Shown: positions 43,414-52,780, numbered from the stretch's first letter. The stretch: 64,000 nucleotides of DNA from Chloracidobacterium sp. CP2_5A (GCA_002254845.1 NKPT01000001.1:77001-141000), one strand, 5' to 3'. Notes: generated by a model not told the origin, from the sequence alone. Translations and numbers: made by a program.

Positions 43414-45344
43414 CCACGCCGCGCACGCCGCCGCAGGGAATGTCGAGAAAGGCGTGGAAGCCGCGCGCGGCGCCCCTGACGCTCTGGGCGGCCAGCCTCG
43501 CCGTGGCGGTGTACGCGAACACGCTCGGCAATGACTTCGCCTATGACGACATCCCGCTAATTGTCAACAATCCAGCTGTGCATCAGGCGGATTGGCGGGC
43601 GATCTGGCTGCGGGGTTACTGGAGCCACATCAGCGGCGGCGGCGGCAACTATCGGCCGCTGACAGTCACGACCTTTGCGCTGGACTACCAACTGTGGGGT
43701 CTGCGTCCGCTCGGCTACCATCTGACCAACGTCCTGTTGCATGCCGCCAATGTTGGCTGGCTCTCGGTTTTGCTGCGGCGTTATCGCCTGTCGGCGGCGC
43801 TGACCGGCTTGGCGGCGCTGTTGTTCGCCGCGCATCCGGTACATACGGAGGCCGTCGCCAACATTGTCGGACGGGCGGAGTTGTTAGGAATGTTTTTCGG
43901 CGGGATGATGTGGTGGGCATGGCTAAACGGCAAGCGCGGCGGCTGGACGTGGCGCGGCGGCGCGGCGGCGGCGTATCTCGCGGCCATGCTGTCAAAAGAA
44001 AACATGATTGTGCTGCCGGGGGCGCTGTTTGTCGCCGAATGGCTGGCCGGACGCGCCCGCCCGCGCCCACGCCAGCCGCTGTCGGACTGGTTGCCGCGCC
44101 GCGGGTTGCCCTATCTCATTTTCCCTGCCGCGCTCGGGCTGTATTTCTGGTTGCGCTCCCTGTCCGGCGAAGCGCTGGCTCAAGCGGTTGAAGTCGGACA
44201 GGTGCCGCTGGCTGGCTGGAGCCCGTGGGAGCGCTTCATCATTATGTCTGGCGTCGGCGCGACCTGGTATCGGCTCGTCCTCGTCGGCTATCCGCTGCAA
44301 ATACAATACAGCGTCCGCGAGTTCAATCTGACGCCTATATTGGACTGGCGCGGCGTGACGGGACTGGTCATCACAGTCGGTCTCATTGGGTTGGCGGTTT
44401 TCTGTCGGCGGCGCGCGCCGCTGGTCACGTTCGCCGTCGCTTTTTGGTTCATCACGCTGGCGGTCACAAGCAATGTCTTGCTTCCAATCGGCGCATTGCT
44501 GGCGGAACGCTGGCTGTACTTGCCTTCTGTCGCCGCTTCGCTGGCGATGGCGACAGGCATGCTCTGGTGCATCCGCAGGGGCGGCGCAACGCGCGCCCTG
44601 GCTGCGGGAGCAACGGCTGGACTGCTTGCGCTCTACGCCTTGGCAACCGTCCAGCGAAACTGTGACTGGCGCAACAACGTCACGCTGTTTGAAAGCTTGG
44701 TCGCCGACGCGCCGAACAACCCTTCGGGCTACATGATGCTCGGTCACGAGCTCATGCTGACCGACCCGCGGCGCGCGCGCGCGCTACAGGAGACGGCGCT
44801 TCAGCTTGACCCTGATTTTTTATCCCCACATGGCAGCTTGGCTGAACTCGACCTGCGCGCTGGACGGGCGGCGGCGGCCCGCGATCGGTTAGCGCGCTTG
44901 CTGGCGCAGGAGCCGGAAAACCTGCCCATTCCAACGGGAGAATGGGCCACCTGGCATGCCTTGTACGCCAAGTCGCTGGCCCTGACCGGCGACCTGCCCG
45001 CCGCCCTCGCGCAAGCTGAGATCGCGCTGCATCAAGACCCGACGTCGGCAATTGTTCTGTTTGAAACGAGCCAGGTGTTTTTACGGGCTGGAAAGGTCGA
45101 AGCCGCCCTGGACGGGCTGCGGCGGCTGACCATTCACGACCGGGACCACAATCGCGCGTATGGCAATCTGGCCACCGTCTTGATTGAGCTGGAACGCTAC
45201 GCCGAGGCTGAGGATACGCTGCTGAAAGGCTTGCAGCTTGTCCCGGGCGCGCCGTCCTTGCAAGCCAGGCTCGACTTTGTCCGCCGGAAGCGCGCCGCGC
45301 TCAACGCGCCCCCGGCCGAAGCCCCTCTAAGAGCGTCGCCGTGA
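43410..45344 (+). CDS. TMTC-like membrane glycosyltransferase with TPR tail (copy 1)
   Basis: A 644-residue protein: about ten membrane helices (25-420) then TPR-like repeats (about 430-625). Landmarks of the TMTC/DUF1736 GT-C group are the first-loop Asp pair in FAYDDIPL (46-47), GGGGNYRPLTVTTF, HPVHTEAVANIVGRAELL and LSKENM. Eukaryotic TMTCs are O-mannosyltransferases using dolichyl-phosphate-mannose; the bacterial donor is presumably a polyprenyl-phosphate sugar. It is followed 6 bases later by a clear paralogue. Acceptor unknown. Confidence 0.88.
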   Translation: MTTPRTPPQGMSRKAWKPRAAPLTLWAASLAVAVYANTLGNDFAYDDIPLIVNNPAVHQADWRAIWLRGYWSHISGGGGNYRPLTVTTFALDYQLWGLRPLGYHLTNVLLHAANVGWLSVLLRRYRLSAALTGLAALLFAAHPVHTEAVANIVGRAELLGMFFGGMMWWAWLNGKRGGWTWRGGAAAAYLAAMLSKENMIVLPGALFVAEWLAGRARPRPRQPLSDWLPRRGLPYLIFPAALGLYFWLRSLSGEALAQAVEVGQVPLAGWSPWERFIIMSGVGATWYRLVLVGYPLQIQYSVREFNLTPILDWRGVTGLVITVGLIGLAVFCRRRAPLVTFAVAFWFITLAVTSNVLLPIGALLAERWLYLPSVAASLAMATGMLWCIRRGGATRALAAGATAGLLALYALATVQRNCDWRNNVTLFESLVADAPNNPSGYMMLGHELMLTDPRRARALQETALQLDPDFLSPHGSLAELDLRAGRAAAARDRLARLLAQEPENLPIPTGEWATWHALYAKSLALTGDLPAALAQAEIALHQDPTSAIVLFETSQVFLRAGKVEAALDGLRRLTIHDRDHNRAYGNLATVLIELERYAEAEDTLLKGLQLVPGAPSLQARLDFVRRKRAALNAPPAEAPLRASP

Positions 45345-45350
45345 CTGAAT

Positions 45351-47258
45351 ATGCTTGCGCCACGTCGGGTCGGCTTTTTCATTGTTTTCCTTGCGGTCCT
45401 GGTTTACGCCAACACGCTCGCCAACGGCTTCGCCTTTGACGACATCAGCATCGTTCAGTCCAACCCGTACATCACGGACTGGCGACGCATACCCTGGCTG
45501 CTGACCAAGGGCTACTGGAGTCACCAAACCGGCGGCGGCGGCAACTACCGTCCCCTGAGCCTCGCGACCTTCACGCTGGAATATGCGCTCTGGGGCTTGT
45601 GGGCGGCGGGCTACCACCTCACCAACGCGCTGCTGCATGCGATAAACGTCGCTCTGTTGTTTTACTTGCTGCGCCGCCACCGCGCCGCCCTTGGCGTCGC
45701 TGGCGTCGCCGCCCTGGCGTTTGCCGTGCATCCCGTCCACACCGAAGCGGTCGCCAACATTGTCGGCCGCAGCGAACTCCTAGGGATGACCTGCGGGGGA
45801 CTCATGTGGTGGGCTTGGCTCCAGTCACGGCGAAGCCGGCGAGGGCTGAGTTGGCGGGTCGCCGCCGCCGCCGCTTACCTTGCAGCGGCCCTTGCAAAGG
45901 AAAATATGGTTGTTCTCCCGGCGGCGCTGTGGCTGGCCGAGGCGCTCCGCGCGCGACGCCGGTGCTTCATCCGCGGCGATTCCGCGGCGCGTTGGCGCAG
46001 CCTGCGGCGTCTGACCACCCCCTTCTGGGTGTTTGCGGCGGCGCTGGTTCCGTACTTTGGCTTGCGCGCCTTAGCCAGCGAAGGACTCGCGCAAACCTCC
46101 GGCGTTGGCGTTATTCCACTCGCTGGTTATTCGCTTGGGCAACGCGCCGTCGTCATGCTCGATACCGGACTGGTCTGGTATCGCCTGATCTTCGTCGGGC
46201 ATCCGCTCCGCCCGTGGTACGACCAGATCAACGTTCCGCTAACGCTTGACTGGAACTGGCTCAAGACGTTCGGCCTGCTGCTGAACGGCGGTTTGTTCGT
46301 CGCGTTCGGATTGAGTTGGCGGCGCGCGCCGCTCGTCGCCTTCGCCGTCGGCTTCTGGTTTATCACGCTGTCCATCGTCAGCAACGTCCCGATACCGCTG
46401 GGCGCGCTCATCGGCGAGCGATGGTTGTACGTTCCATCGGCGGGGTACGCTGTTGCGTTCGGCTACGGCGCTTGGCTCGCCTGGCAAGGCGCGCCCCGGT
46501 TGGCGGCGTGGTCTGGAGGACAGGCGCGGGCGGTGGTTGTGCGGTTGTGCTTGGGCGTCTCCCTGTTCGCCGTCGCGGGGAGCTACGCCTACCGGACGGC
46601 TCAGCGCAACCTTGACTGGCGCGACAACTACACGCTGTTTAGCCGGTTTATTGAAACCGATCCGCAGCACCCGCTTGGCTACGCCAACGTCGGCGACGCG
46701 CTTGCGCGGTCTCAGCCAAGGCAGGCGCGGGCGTTTTATGAAAAAGCCATCCAAGTTGAGCCGCGCTCCAAGTCGGCCCACATCATGCTGGCGACGCTTG
46801 ATCTTGACGCCGGAGCGTTTACAGCGGCGCGGGAACGCCTGGCGCGCATGCTACTCAGAGAGCCGCCGGGCCTGCCGCTGCCTTCCAACGAGTGGGGGCT
46901 GATTCACGCCCTGCACGCCAATGCGCTAGCGGCGTTGGGCGAGGCTGAACTGGCGCGGGCGGAAGTGGCGACCGCATTGCGCTACGGCCCGGACGCCCCA
47001 CAAGTCTTGCTGACGGCTGGCGAGGGGCTGGTCGCCCTTGGAGAGCGCGCCGCTGCGATTGACGTCTACCGGCGGCTCACAGGTCTGCTGTCGAAAGCCG
47101 GCGGACCACGCGCGCGGCTTGGCATTCTGCTGCTTGAGGCCGGCGACCCCGTCGCCGCCGAGCGGGAGTTGGTCGTCGCGGCCCAACTCCTGCCGGATTC
47201 GCCGCTGGTCAAGGAGTGGCTGGAGAAAGCCCGGCGACAGGCGAGCGCCCCGCCATAG
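45351..47258 (+). CDS. TMTC-like membrane glycosyltransferase with TPR tail (copy 2)
   Basis: A 635-residue paralogue of the preceding gene with the same order of parts: Asp pair in FAFDDISI (30-31), GGGGNYRPLSLATF, HPVHTEAVANIVGRSELL, LAKENM, then a TPR-like C-terminus. The two proteins align along their entire length but have diverged well, so the tandem duplication is old. The extracytoplasmic loops and TPR part differ most, which may reflect different acceptor proteins. The run ends before the initiator tRNA gene read from the other strand. Confidence 0.88.
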   Translation: MLAPRRVGFFIVFLAVLVYANTLANGFAFDDISIVQSNPYITDWRRIPWLLTKGYWSHQTGGGGNYRPLSLATFTLEYALWGLWAAGYHLTNALLHAINVALLFYLLRRHRAALGVAGVAALAFAVHPVHTEAVANIVGRSELLGMTCGGLMWWAWLQSRRSRRGLSWRVAAAAAYLAAALAKENMVVLPAALWLAEALRARRRCFIRGDSAARWRSLRRLTTPFWVFAAALVPYFGLRALASEGLAQTSGVGVIPLAGYSLGQRAVVMLDTGLVWYRLIFVGHPLRPWYDQINVPLTLDWNWLKTFGLLLNGGLFVAFGLSWRRAPLVAFAVGFWFITLSIVSNVPIPLGALIGERWLYVPSAGYAVAFGYGAWLAWQGAPRLAAWSGGQARAVVVRLCLGVSLFAVAGSYAYRTAQRNLDWRDNYTLFSRFIETDPQHPLGYANVGDALARSQPRQARAFYEKAIQVEPRSKSAHIMLATLDLDAGAFTAARERLARMLLREPPGLPLPSNEWGLIHALHANALAALGEAELARAEVATALRYGPDAPQVLLTAGEGLVALGERAAAIDVYRRLTGLLSKAGGPRARLGILLLEAGDPVAAERELVVAAQLLPDSPLVKEWLEKARRQASAPP

Positions 47259-47307
47259 AGCTGGGCGGATGTCAGCGCAAGATGTCGGCGAAAAGGCGAC
47301 AAAAAGC

Positions 47308-47334
47308 GAAAGCCCCGATGACTTCGGGGCTTTC
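47308..47334 (-). terminator. Rho-independent terminator of the initiator tRNA gene
   Basis: GAAAGCCCCGA pairs perfectly with TCGGGGCTTTC (11 bp, 5-base loop); read leftward it is followed by GCTTTTTG. It lies 5 bases beyond the tRNA 3' end and may also stop rightward transcription from the TMTC genes. Confidence 0.88.
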
Positions 47335-47338
47335 CCAA

Positions 47339-47415
<77 letters not shown>

Positions 47416-47469
47416 ATAAGCCGTCGCCTTGCGGCGCGCCTGCTTGGCGCCATCTAAGGCCGGCTAGCC

Positions 47470-48048
47470 TTATGCATCGTCAGCCGGCGACCTGTCAAGC
47501 GATTTGTGCGCGAAATGCCAGGCGGCGAGGGCTCGGATGATACGGCTGGCCGCTTCCTGGGGCGTCGCGTTTCCAACCGCGAGATGGATGTCGGCTTGCG
47601 CGTAATCGCTTCGCCGCAACTGGTAGCGCGAACGGGCGTCTTCCAGGGAGGACCACAAAGGGCGGCTACCGTCCCGGGCCACGCGCGCCGCTAGAACCTC
47701 AAAGGGGACATCCAGCCAAAGGCTGCATCCGGACTGGGCGATGCAGGCGCGGTTTTCCGGCGACGCGAACGCGCCGCCGCCAAGCGCGATCACGCTCCAG
47801 CGGCGGTCGCGCTGCTCCTCGGCGCAGAGTCGGCGTAGCAGGTCGCTTTCGCGCCGGCGGAAGCCAGCCTCGCCTTCGAGTTGGAAAATGTCGCGAATTG
47901 GCCGGCCGGCGGCGGCGACAATCCGCTCGTCAAGGTCAAAAAAGCGCCCGCCTAAGCGCGCCGCCGCGAGCCGTCCCAGCGTCGTCTTGCCGCATCCCAT
48001 AAAGCCAACTAGGAAAAGCTTATGCGCGGCGCTCGATGACCTGCCCAT
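47470..48048 (-). CDS. aroK: Shikimate kinase
   Basis: A 192-residue kinase. Walker A GFMGCGKTT (15-23), FFDLDERI with the shikimate-binding Asp, GEAGFRRRE with the conserved Arg, and ALGGGAF, all as in AroK/AroL. It phosphorylates shikimate at O3 in the aromatic pathway. ATG 48048 is preferred (GGGAGGGGAG upstream, short leader before the P-loop); the frame remains open to 48174. No other aro gene is adjacent. Confidence 0.93.
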   Translation of the reverse strand: MGRSSSAAHKLFLVGFMGCGKTTLGRLAAARLGGRFFDLDERIVAAAGRPIRDIFQLEGEAGFRRRESDLLRRLCAEEQRDRRWSVIALGGGAFASPENRACIAQSGCSLWLDVPFEVLAARVARDGSRPLWSSLEDARSRYQLRRSDYAQADIHLAVGNATPQEAASRIIRALAAWHFAHKSLDRSPADDA

Positions 48049-48293
48049 CGGATAACGCTCCCCTCCCTGCCAAAGCCTAGTCGGCGAAAAGCGGCGCGAA
48101 AGATCATGGAAAGCCTTGTCGTCCAGCCAGTCCGAAAGTAACATGCGACTTCGTAGCGTTGGCGTTTCATTCAAGACTTGGCGCTCGTGAAACCAATCTA
48201 CAACTCAACGAGCTTTATCCCCAACGAGCGGCGGCTGGGCGCGCCGTCGGTCCCGTCGCTTTCATTCGCCAAGGAGCCAGTTCGCTAGTCGCC

Positions 48294-49883
48294 ATGGGCA
48301 TCGGTAACCCGGTTTCCAACTTGCTGGTCGTGTCCCTGACCGGTGCGGGGAGAGGGCGCTCCTTTGTCTTTGACAAGGAAGCGGTCACGATTGGCGCCGG
48401 GGCGGGCTGCGATGTCGTTCTCGACTTGCCGGCCGGGGAGTCGCCGGGCGCGGTAGCGGCCATTCACCGTCGCGCGCAGCGGCTGGAGCTGCTTGTTCAT
48501 GACGCCGACCATTATTCTTTTCGTATCAACGACGAGCTGCATACCCCCGCGCATGGGACGCCCATCGCGCTGACCAACGGCGACGTGGTGGCGGTCGCGC
48601 CGCGCGATGCGCCAGACGGCCGCGAGAGCGCGAAGGTCATGGTTCAGGTGGTCACGAAGCCGGAGGCGGCAAGCTCATCCGCGGCTTACGGCGTCCTGCA
48701 CTTTCCGGAAGTGGATGACGACGGGCAACTCCACCCGCGAACGGCTACGCGCTTTCTCAAGGAGCTGGTATTCGCCCTGTACGCTGAGATGCCCGCTTGG
48801 GTGCGGGCGGTGGCGCTGCTGCTGACGGTGCTCATCCCAGTTTCCGTCATGTCGGCCACGGTCATCGTGTTTGCTTTCCTGTGGAACTACGCCAAGCTGA
48901 CCGAGGACTTGCGGAGCAAGAACCGCGACTCGGGCGCGCAGATTGATACGCTTCTCGACGAAAACGAAAAGCTCAAGAACCGGATCAAGGACTACGAGGA
49001 AGCGATCAACTTCGCGCCTAAAATCGCGACCAGTTACCGGGGCGGGGTGTGCCTTATTGTTGGGTCCTATGCCTACCGCGACGCGCAGCAGCGCCCGTTG
49101 CGCTACCTCGATCACAGCTTTGACGACAGCCGGGCGCTTTCCGCCGACGGCAAGCTCAACGTGAGCTTCGAGGGCACGGGCAACGAGTTCTTTGAAGAAT
49201 TCAGCGGCACGGGATTTGTCGTGGACGAAGGCGTCATCCTTACCAATCGGCATATCGCGCAGCCGTGGTGGACCGATCCGACCGATAAGCTGATTACGCA
49301 GCTTGGCGGCAAGCCGTACATCAAGGAAATTCAGGCTTATTTCGCCGATCATAAAACGCCCTTCGCGCTCAAGCCCGTCGGATTCTCGCAGGAAAGCGAC
49401 GTGGCGATGTGCTCTTTCGCGCCCGGCGACGCCAAGATACCGATTCTGCCCATTGACGGCTTTGGCGCGGATGACTCTGGGGCCATGCCGGACATCACCG
49501 GACAGGCGATTTTGCTGATGGGCTTTCCGAATGGCGTTGAGGTGCTAGTCGCGCAGCTCACCGACGGGCAGCTCAAGCGCGACCTCGAGCGGCGCCTCAA
49601 GGTTTCGGACAAAGCGATTCTGCTGGCCCAGCGCGGCGAGCTGGTCCCGCTTGTCACGCAGGGACACGTCACCCGCTTAGTGGCCGGGCGCATCGTCCAC
49701 GACGCTGCGACGCAGGAAGGCGGGTCGGGCAGCCCCATCTTTAATACCGCCGGGAAGGTTATCGGCATCAACGCCCAAGTCACGGTGGACGAGGGCGGCG
49801 GGCAGGTGCCGGGCAACAACCTCGCCGTGCCGATTCGGGCCGCCTTCAAGCTGCTGCGCGATCTGAGGAAGCCGCTTGGCTGA
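48294..49883 (+). CDS. Membrane-anchored FHA-like/trypsin-like serine protease
   Basis: A 529-residue protein with an unusual order: an FHA-like beta domain (about 10-120, with FDKEAVTIGAGAGCDVVLD), one membrane helix (170-198), a coiled coil (200-238), then a chymotrypsin-fold protease with His320 (LTNRHIA), Asp369 (ESDVAM) and Ser478 (GGSGSP). The FHA part would face the cytoplasm and read phosphothreonine, and the protease the periplasm, linking kinase signalling to proteolysis; that is inferred. There is no PDZ domain, unlike DegP. ATG 48294 is chosen because the FHA part begins right after it; AAGGAG lies upstream at a long 17-base spacing. Confidence 0.82.
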   Translation: MGIGNPVSNLLVVSLTGAGRGRSFVFDKEAVTIGAGAGCDVVLDLPAGESPGAVAAIHRRAQRLELLVHDADHYSFRINDELHTPAHGTPIALTNGDVVAVAPRDAPDGRESAKVMVQVVTKPEAASSSAAYGVLHFPEVDDDGQLHPRTATRFLKELVFALYAEMPAWVRAVALLLTVLIPVSVMSATVIVFAFLWNYAKLTEDLRSKNRDSGAQIDTLLDENEKLKNRIKDYEEAINFAPKIATSYRGGVCLIVGSYAYRDAQQRPLRYLDHSFDDSRALSADGKLNVSFEGTGNEFFEEFSGTGFVVDEGVILTNRHIAQPWWTDPTDKLITQLGGKPYIKEIQAYFADHKTPFALKPVGFSQESDVAMCSFAPGDAKIPILPIDGFGADDSGAMPDITGQAILLMGFPNGVEVLVAQLTDGQLKRDLERRLKVSDKAILLAQRGELVPLVTQGHVTRLVAGRIVHDAATQEGGSGSPIFNTAGKVIGINAQVTVDEGGGQVPGNNLAVPIRAAFKLLRDLRKPLG

Positions 49884-50580
49884 CACCGCGCCCATCTATC
49901 GCGTCCGGGCGCTACTGTTCGACCTGGATGGCACGCTGGTTGACTCCCGGCGCGACCTGGCCGCGGCGCTTGACCTGACGTTAGCCGACCTTGGGCTGCC
50001 GCCGCTCGGCGTCGAGGCCGTGACGCGCCTAGCGGGCGATGGCGCGCGGCGGCTGGTCGAGCGCGGGCTGACGGCGGCGCGCCCAGATGCCGTCTTTTCA
50101 GAGGCTTTTATCGCTGCGGCGCTGGAAATCTTCCAGGCCCGCTATGGCGAGCGCCTGCTGGCGACGACGCAGGCTTACCCTGGGGTCTTGACAGCGCTTG
50201 AGCATTTTGCCGCTCTCCCCAAGGCGGTGGTCACCAACAAGCCGGCCGCTTTTTCGGAAGCGATCCTCAAGGGCCTGGGATTGCGGTCGCGCTTCGTCGC
50301 CGTCATTGGCGGCGACACCCTGCCGGAGCGCAAGCCGCATCCGGCCCCAGCGCTCGCCGGGCTGGCGGCCTGCGGCGTCAAAAATCCAGCCGACGCCGTG
50401 ATGATTGGCGACAGCCCGAATGACATTCGCGCCGGACGCGCCGCCGGAACGCTTACCTGCGCCGTCACTTACGGCTTTCGCCCCGCTCATGAGCTCACTG
50501 AGGCGGAGGTCGTTATTGACGACCTGTCGCGCCTCGGTGAATGGTTTCGAGCATTCGCCCCACGGAGCCCTTCGCCATGA
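49876..50580 (+). CDS. HAD-family phosphatase, phosphoglycolate phosphatase-like
   Basis: A 234-residue HAD hydrolase with all four motifs: FDLDGTLVDS, VVTNK, the Lys in ERKPHP and IGDSPNDI. The cap is of the C1 type, as in Gph, which removes 2-phosphoglycolate formed by oxidised DNA ends or oxygenation. The start is TTG inside the end of the previous gene; no better codon is available before the catalytic Asp pair. It ends in an ATGA overlap with another HAD gene. Confidence 0.88.
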   Translation: MADTAPIYRVRALLFDLDGTLVDSRRDLAAALDLTLADLGLPPLGVEAVTRLAGDGARRLVERGLTAARPDAVFSEAFIAAALEIFQARYGERLLATTQAYPGVLTALEHFAALPKAVVTNKPAAFSEAILKGLGLRSRFVAVIGGDTLPERKPHPAPALAGLAACGVKNPADAVMIGDSPNDIRAGRAAGTLTCAVTYGFRPAHELTEAEVVIDDLSRLGEWFRAFAPRSPSP

Positions 50581-51416
50581 CCCGTTATCGCATGCTCGCC
50601 GTTGATCTGGACGGCACGCTCCTCGGCCCGGACAGCCAGCTGACGCCGCGCACGCGCGCCGCCATAGAGCGCGCGATCCGGGCGTATGACGTAGCCGTGG
50701 TCATTGCCACCGGGCGGCGCTTTCATTCAGCGCGCCCGATTGCCCGCGATGCCGGACTCGCGACGCCGCTCGTGACGCACAACGGGGCGCTTGTCAAGGA
50801 TATTGAGACGGCGGCCGTCCACCATTACCAGCCGCTTGATCTGGACGTGGCGCGCGAGCTGCTTGAGCTTGGGAAGGCTTTTGGCGCGGACACCATCGCG
50901 CTGGATGACCCGGAAGGCGATGGGCGAATCTTGACCGACGGCGTTTCCGAGCGAAACGCCTCGCTGCGGTATTACCTGGAAATCAACCGCCAGTATGTTC
51001 ACGAGGTGGACGATCTCCGCCGGTCGGTTGCCGCGCCGGTCACGCAAGTCATGTTTTGCGGCTCCTGCGCGCCGATGCAGGAGCTGGCGCAGGCGCTGGA
51101 GCGCGATATGGCCGCCGCGGCCCGCCTGCTCATAACGACCTACCCGCGCAACGACATGACGATTCTTGACCTGATGCACCCAGAGTGTTCCAAGGCCACC
51201 GGCATCGCTCATGTCGCCGCGCAGCTTGGGATCGAGCCAGAAGCCATTCTGGCGGTCGGGGACAACTACAACGACCTTGACATGCTGCGTTACGCCGGGC
51301 GCGGCATTTTGATGGGCAATGCCGCGCCGGAACTCCAGGCGATGGGCTTTGAGCTGACCGCGCCCAATACGGAAGACGGCGTGGCGCAAGTCATTGAGAC
51401 CTACATTTTCGGATAG
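50577..51416 (+). CDS. Cof-type HAD-IIB phosphatase
   Basis: A 279-residue protein with the HAD core AVDLDGTLLGPD, ATGRR and VGDNYNDLDML and a C2-type cap (about 85-190), typical of Cof/YidA sugar-phosphate phosphatases. LEINRQYVHEVDD lies in the cap and is where specificity would be set. The gene begins in the stop of the preceding HAD gene (ATGA), so the two phosphatases are made together. Substrate unknown. Confidence 0.9.
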   Translation: MTRYRMLAVDLDGTLLGPDSQLTPRTRAAIERAIRAYDVAVVIATGRRFHSARPIARDAGLATPLVTHNGALVKDIETAAVHHYQPLDLDVARELLELGKAFGADTIALDDPEGDGRILTDGVSERNASLRYYLEINRQYVHEVDDLRRSVAAPVTQVMFCGSCAPMQELAQALERDMAAAARLLITTYPRNDMTILDLMHPECSKATGIAHVAAQLGIEPEAILAVGDNYNDLDMLRYAGRGILMGNAAPELQAMGFELTAPNTEDGVAQVIETYIFG

Positions 51417-51455
51417 CCGCCCCCCCGCGCTAAACCCATCGCTCGCGCTGAACCA

Positions 51456-52037
51456 ATGGAAAGCGATCCGCAACGCTCCGCCTCCATGCGCATCCGCATC
51501 CCGCCGCGCACGCTGGTCGCCCTTGCCGGAGCGTCTGGCTCAGGCAAGACGACCTTTGCGCGCCGGCATTTCGCGCCCACGGAAGTGCTTTCGTCAGACG
51601 CTTTCCGGGCGCTGGTCGCCGACGACGAAAGCGATCAGTCGGCCACCGAAGACGCTTTCGATGCGCTATATTTCATTGCCGCGCGGCGGCTGGCGCGCGG
51701 CAAGCTCGTTGTGGTGGACGCCACCCACAGCCAAGCGGCGGCGCGCGCGCGTCTGCGCGCCTTCGCGGCGGCGCATAGCGTTGAGATTTTGCTGATTGTT
51801 TTCGACCTGCCGCTTGACCACTGCCTCGCGGGCAACGCCAGCCGTTCGGCGCGCCAAGTCCCGTCGGCGGCCGTCGAGCGGCAGCATGCCGCGCTCCGGC
51901 AAGCGCGTCTGGGACTGGCGGCTGAAGGCTTTGTCTCCGTCATCAGGCTGGAAACGCCGGAGTCGCTAGACGCCGTCGTTGTCGAGCGCGAGCCGGCGCT
52001 GGACGCCGGCTCGCCGGCCAGCCAGTCGGGCGACTAG
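51456..52037 (+). CDS. Stand-alone Pnkp-kinase-like P-loop protein
   Basis: A 193-residue P-loop kinase. Walker A GASGSGKTTFA, the SSDAFRALVADDESDQSATE block and VVVDATHSQAAARARL match the N-terminal polynucleotide 5'-kinase module of bacterial Pnkp, which phosphorylates broken RNA ends. The phosphatase and ligase modules of Pnkp are absent here, so this is a single-domain relative; small-molecule kinases of the zeta/Gcn-type are an alternative. It follows two HAD phosphatase genes on the same strand. An internal ATG at 51486 is an equally good start. Confidence 0.78.
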   Translation: MESDPQRSASMRIRIPPRTLVALAGASGSGKTTFARRHFAPTEVLSSDAFRALVADDESDQSATEDAFDALYFIAARRLARGKLVVVDATHSQAAARARLRAFAAAHSVEILLIVFDLPLDHCLAGNASRSARQVPSAAVERQHAALRQARLGLAAEGFVSVIRLETPESLDAVVVEREPALDAGSPASQSGD

Positions 52038-52116
52038 TCGCCGATGGCCGGTGGTCGCCTTGCGCGGGCTGTGATAGGGTAGGTCGTTGGGACTTGACAC
52101 CTGCGGAGACAGCTTT

Positions 52117-52632
52117 ATGAACCTAGCAACGCTTCTCAAAACCGCGGTTGTGGGGGGATGCTTGTTGGTCAGCGCCTGCGGCGACGCGCCCCGCCCGGTT
52201 TCCTCAAAGGCGACCGCGCCGGCCGCCGGAGGCTACGGCGCTAGCCCGCAAGCGCAACCGCCCGCCGACCAGCCCGCGCCGCCGTCCGGTCAGGCGGCGC
52301 CCAAGTATGGCGACCCAGTGACTGATGAAAACTTCCTCAAGCTTCTCAAGCCCGAAACCGCAGCTTTGGCAGAAAAGGCGCGCAAGCTTCAGGAAAGCTA
52401 CGCCGCCGCGCCCCAAGACGCCGCTCTCAAGGGCCGGCTTGTGGCTGCCAAGGTTGCGTATGGCAACGCCCTGCGCGATCTCGGGCAAGCCGGCCCGCGC
52501 ATTTATTATCCGGCGGCGCTCCGCATGTATCGGCAAGCGTTGGCGCTAGACGCTGACAACAAGGAAGCTTCCGAAAAGAAAAAGGAAATCGAGATGATTT
52601 ACCAAAGCATGGGGCGACCCATTCCAGAGTAA
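52117..52632 (+). CDS. Small lipoprotein of unknown function
   Basis: A 171-residue predicted lipoprotein: signal peptide with lipobox LVSAC (Cys near 22), a Pro/Ala/Gln-rich linker, then a helical domain (about 75-165) that resembles a TPR unit (AYGNALRDLG, YYPAALRMYRQALALD). It would be anchored in the periplasm. The start ATG lies directly before the signal peptide. It stands alone. Confidence 0.75.
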   Translation: MNLATLLKTAVVGGCLLVSACGDAPRPVSSKATAPAAGGYGASPQAQPPADQPAPPSGQAAPKYGDPVTDENFLKLLKPETAALAEKARKLQESYAAAPQDAALKGRLVAAKVAYGNALRDLGQAGPRIYYPAALRMYRQALALDADNKEASEKKKEIEMIYQSMGRPIPE

Positions 52633-52739
52633 GTCGCGGGGGAGCGAATGCCCGCGCGTTGCCCTCGGACTGGCGCTCGGCTATAGTCGGGAAAAATCTT
52701 GCGCAACCCGGGTTAAAAGCTGAAAAGCAAGGACGGAAG

Positions 52740-52765
52740 CCCGTAAATAGCTCCCGTAAATAGCT
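52740..52765. repeat. 13-bp perfect tandem duplication upstream of the mutase gene
   Basis: CCCGTAAATAGCT occurs twice in succession and ends 15 bases before the mutase ATG, so it lies in the probable leader of that gene. It may affect spacing between promoter and ribosome site (AAGGGGA). Confidence 0.95.
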
Positions 52766-52780
52766 AAGGGGAAATGATCG

